A stretch of 5,958 bases of DNA from Actinomycetes bacterium (GTDB taxonomy: Bacteria; Actinomycetota; Thermoleophilia; Solirubrobacterales; 70-9), in assembly GCA_023434465.1 (NCBI GenBank), contig JAEYSQ010000102.1:1-5958 (forward strand), written 5' to 3'. Shown in pieces: positions 4,685-5,958 of this stretch. Each line of letters opens with the position of its first letter. Position 1 is the first letter of the stretch. The notes under the pieces are model-generated. The model was not told the DNA's origin and searched no databases. It worked only from the letters and a program-made list of their open reading frames with translations. A program made the translations under genes and the position numbers.

Positions 4685-5958
4685 GTGAAGTCTCGTTTTT
4701 GGGTCGCAATCGCTGCGTTCGTGTGCCTTTATGCCTTGCCCGGGTCGGTGGGCGCAGAAGTCGTGATGAGCCCGATGACCGGTACTCCGATCACCGGAAC
4801 CGGCGAAGGTGGAATCGTCGAGGTGGCAGATCTCGACAACGACGGCCTCGACGACCTCGCGGTGGGTTCGCTTGCTGCCGGGACCGGCGGAGTGAAGATA
4901 CGACTGGCAGCAGCCAACGAAGCCTGGGTTTCCGGGACGACCCTTGCCGGCGGGAGCGCAATCGGCAACCTCGCAAGCGCCGACCTGAACCGTGACGGCA
5001 ACAAGGATCTGGTGGTCCAGGTGATGAGTTCACCGACCTCCGGCGAAAGCGATAACTACCTTGTCTACCTCGGCAAGGGCGACGGTTCTTTCGAGGACCC
5101 GAGCACCCTTGGGTTGCCCAACGACGAGTTGGTGACCGCGATCCCTACCGGGCAGGCGATCCTCCCGTTCGACTTGAACGGAGACGGCAAGACCGACCTG
5201 GTCTTCGGCCTGACCCACGGCCAGACCGGCGTCGCGCTGGGCAACGGCGACGGGACCTTCGCGGAGATGATCGTCGGCGAACTGGCTGACAGTAACGGCC
5301 CGGGTGAAGGATTCAGCTCGCTGGTTGCCGGTGACTTCAACGGGGACGATCACGGCGACCTGGCCCTCGGGTTGAGTGGCGACTTGTCGGGAACCCCGGA
5401 TGCCGGGAACACCGGCCTGATCGTGCTTCATTCCCGGCCGGGTGACACCTTCGCCCTGGCCCGGATCCCCGGATCTGCGCCGCACGGCATGGTGACCCGG
5501 ATGGTGGTCGACGACCTCGACGACGACGGGTTCGATGACCTCATCGCCAGCTCCACGGCACCGGGGACTTCCGACCCGGTGACCAATCTGTTGGCCTATG
5601 TCGGTTCGAGCCAGGGCATCGCCGAACAGTCCGGACCGATTCTGTTCACCCTTCCCCGGTCTTCGCACACTCTTCTGGGAGAGGATTTCAGCGGCGACGG
5701 CGACCTCGACCTGGGTTGGTCCGACTCGTCCGGATCCGCCCCGCCCCGGACGACTGACCTGAGGCTTTCCCTGCGTGACGAAGCGAACGGTTTCGCTCAG
5801 CCGTCAGCGTTCGGACTGAGCTTTGCCGATGACCAGGACCTGGCGGTGAGCGTCGAATCTGGCGATTTCAACGGTGACGGTTCAACCGATGTTGCGGCCA
5901 GCTTCCTTTCCTCCGACTGCGCGCTCAACTCATGCGGGGTTTCGGTCCTGATCAACCG
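4685..5958 (+). CDS. Secreted FG-GAP/VCBS-repeat protein, seven-bladed beta-propeller candidate, cut by right edge
   Basis: The frame is open from GTG 4685 to the window end (424 codons, no stop). Residues 1-24 are a signal peptide (KSR, hydrophobic core WVAIAAFVCLYAL, cleavage after SVGA), so the protein is exported. Seven calcium-loop motifs of the form D-x-D/N/S-x-D-G-x-x-D start at D49, D100, D163, D217, D277, D334 and D394, spaced 51-63 residues apart. Examples are DLDNDGLDDL and DFNGDGSTDV. VCBS-type turns LGKGDGSF and LGNGDGTF lie between them. This is the pattern of FG-GAP repeats in integrin-alpha-like propellers, where each blade carries one calcium loop; seven motifs would close one ring. 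Motif 4 has Asp for the conserved Gly (DFNGDDHGD), and motif 6 has Ser at position three. C412 and C417 near the edge could form a disulfide. Such proteins act in adhesion or carbohydrate binding, or carry a C-terminal catalytic domain. The function here is unknown, and nothing ties the gene to the iron locus. Confidence 0.88.
   Translation, partial: MKSRFWVAIAAFVCLYALPGSVGAEVVMSPMTGTPITGTGEGGIVEVADLDNDGLDDLAVGSLAAGTGGVKIRLAAANEAWVSGTTLAGGSAIGNLASADLNRDGNKDLVVQVMSSPTSGESDNYLVYLGKGDGSFEDPSTLGLPNDELVTAIPTGQAILPFDLNGDGKTDLVFGLTHGQTGVALGNGDGTFAEMIVGELADSNGPGEGFSSLVAGDFNGDDHGDLALGLSGDLSGTPDAGNTGLIVLHSRPGDTFALARIPGSAPHGMVTRMVVDDLDDDGFDDLIASSTAPGTSDPVTNLLAYVGSSQGIAEQSGPILFTLPRSSHTLLGEDFSGDGDLDLGWSDSSGSAPPRTTDLRLSLRDEANGFAQPSAFGLSFADDQDLAVSVESGDFNGDGSTDVAASFLSSDCALNSCGVSVLIN

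Noticed and set aside
4414..4995. Plus-strand open frame of 193 codons crossing the peroxidase, the intergenic gap and the start of the propeller gene
   Set aside because: It runs antisense to the peroxidase and then out of frame with the signal peptide of the propeller protein. Both real genes are supported by motifs.
5030..5668. Minus-strand open frame of 212 codons inside the propeller gene
   Set aside because: It is the antisense of the calcium-loop repeats, whose regular Asp/Gly codons keep the opposite frame open. It has no recognisable domain or ribosome site.

Overview
The window is GC-rich DNA of bacterial type with tightly packed genes, several GTG starts and Gly/Ala/Asp/Arg-rich proteins. 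A helical-backbone (class III) ABC uptake system next to a HugZ-like protein and a small secreted protein suggests a high-GC actinobacterium, perhaps of the Thermoleophilia/Solirubrobacterales type. That placement is inference from protein style and gene content; no taxonomic marker is present.

Layout, left to right. (1) 1-206, minus: the first 68 codons of a secreted protein that runs off the left edge, possibly an HtaA-type heme-binding protein. (2) 207-306: an AT-richer promoter region with two candidate metalloregulator operators. (3) 307-3056, minus: an ABC importer operon transcribed right to left, in the order substrate-binding protein, FecCD-type permease, ATPase. The family covers heme, ferric siderophore and cobalamin importers; the neighbours favour heme. 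(4) 3057-3226: a divergent regulatory region with a third operator-like palindrome. (5) 3227-4078, plus: a HugZ/PNPOx-like protein with a C-terminal DUF2470 domain, a candidate heme-degrading enzyme. (6) 4075-4566, minus: a thioredoxin-type glutathione peroxidase that converges on (5), with stop codons that overlap. (7) 4685 to the right edge, plus: a secreted FG-GAP/VCBS protein with seven calcium-loop motifs, probably a beta-propeller, unfinished at the edge.

Working model (inference): the left two thirds is a heme or iron acquisition locus. The secreted protein at the left edge could capture the ligand, the binding protein would pass it to the permease/ATPase pair, and the HugZ-like protein could open the heme ring and release iron in the cytosol. 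Three sites fitting TTAGG-N4-CCTAA with one mismatch each lie in just the two regulatory regions of this block. They suggest one iron-responsive regulator, of DtxR/IdeR type or similar, controlling all of it. The peroxidase would fit as protection against iron-driven peroxide damage, but no such site lies upstream of it. The propeller gene has no evident link to iron.

No tRNA, rRNA, CRISPR array, insertion sequence or convincing intrinsic terminator was seen. No stretch longer than 300 bases lacks a gene.
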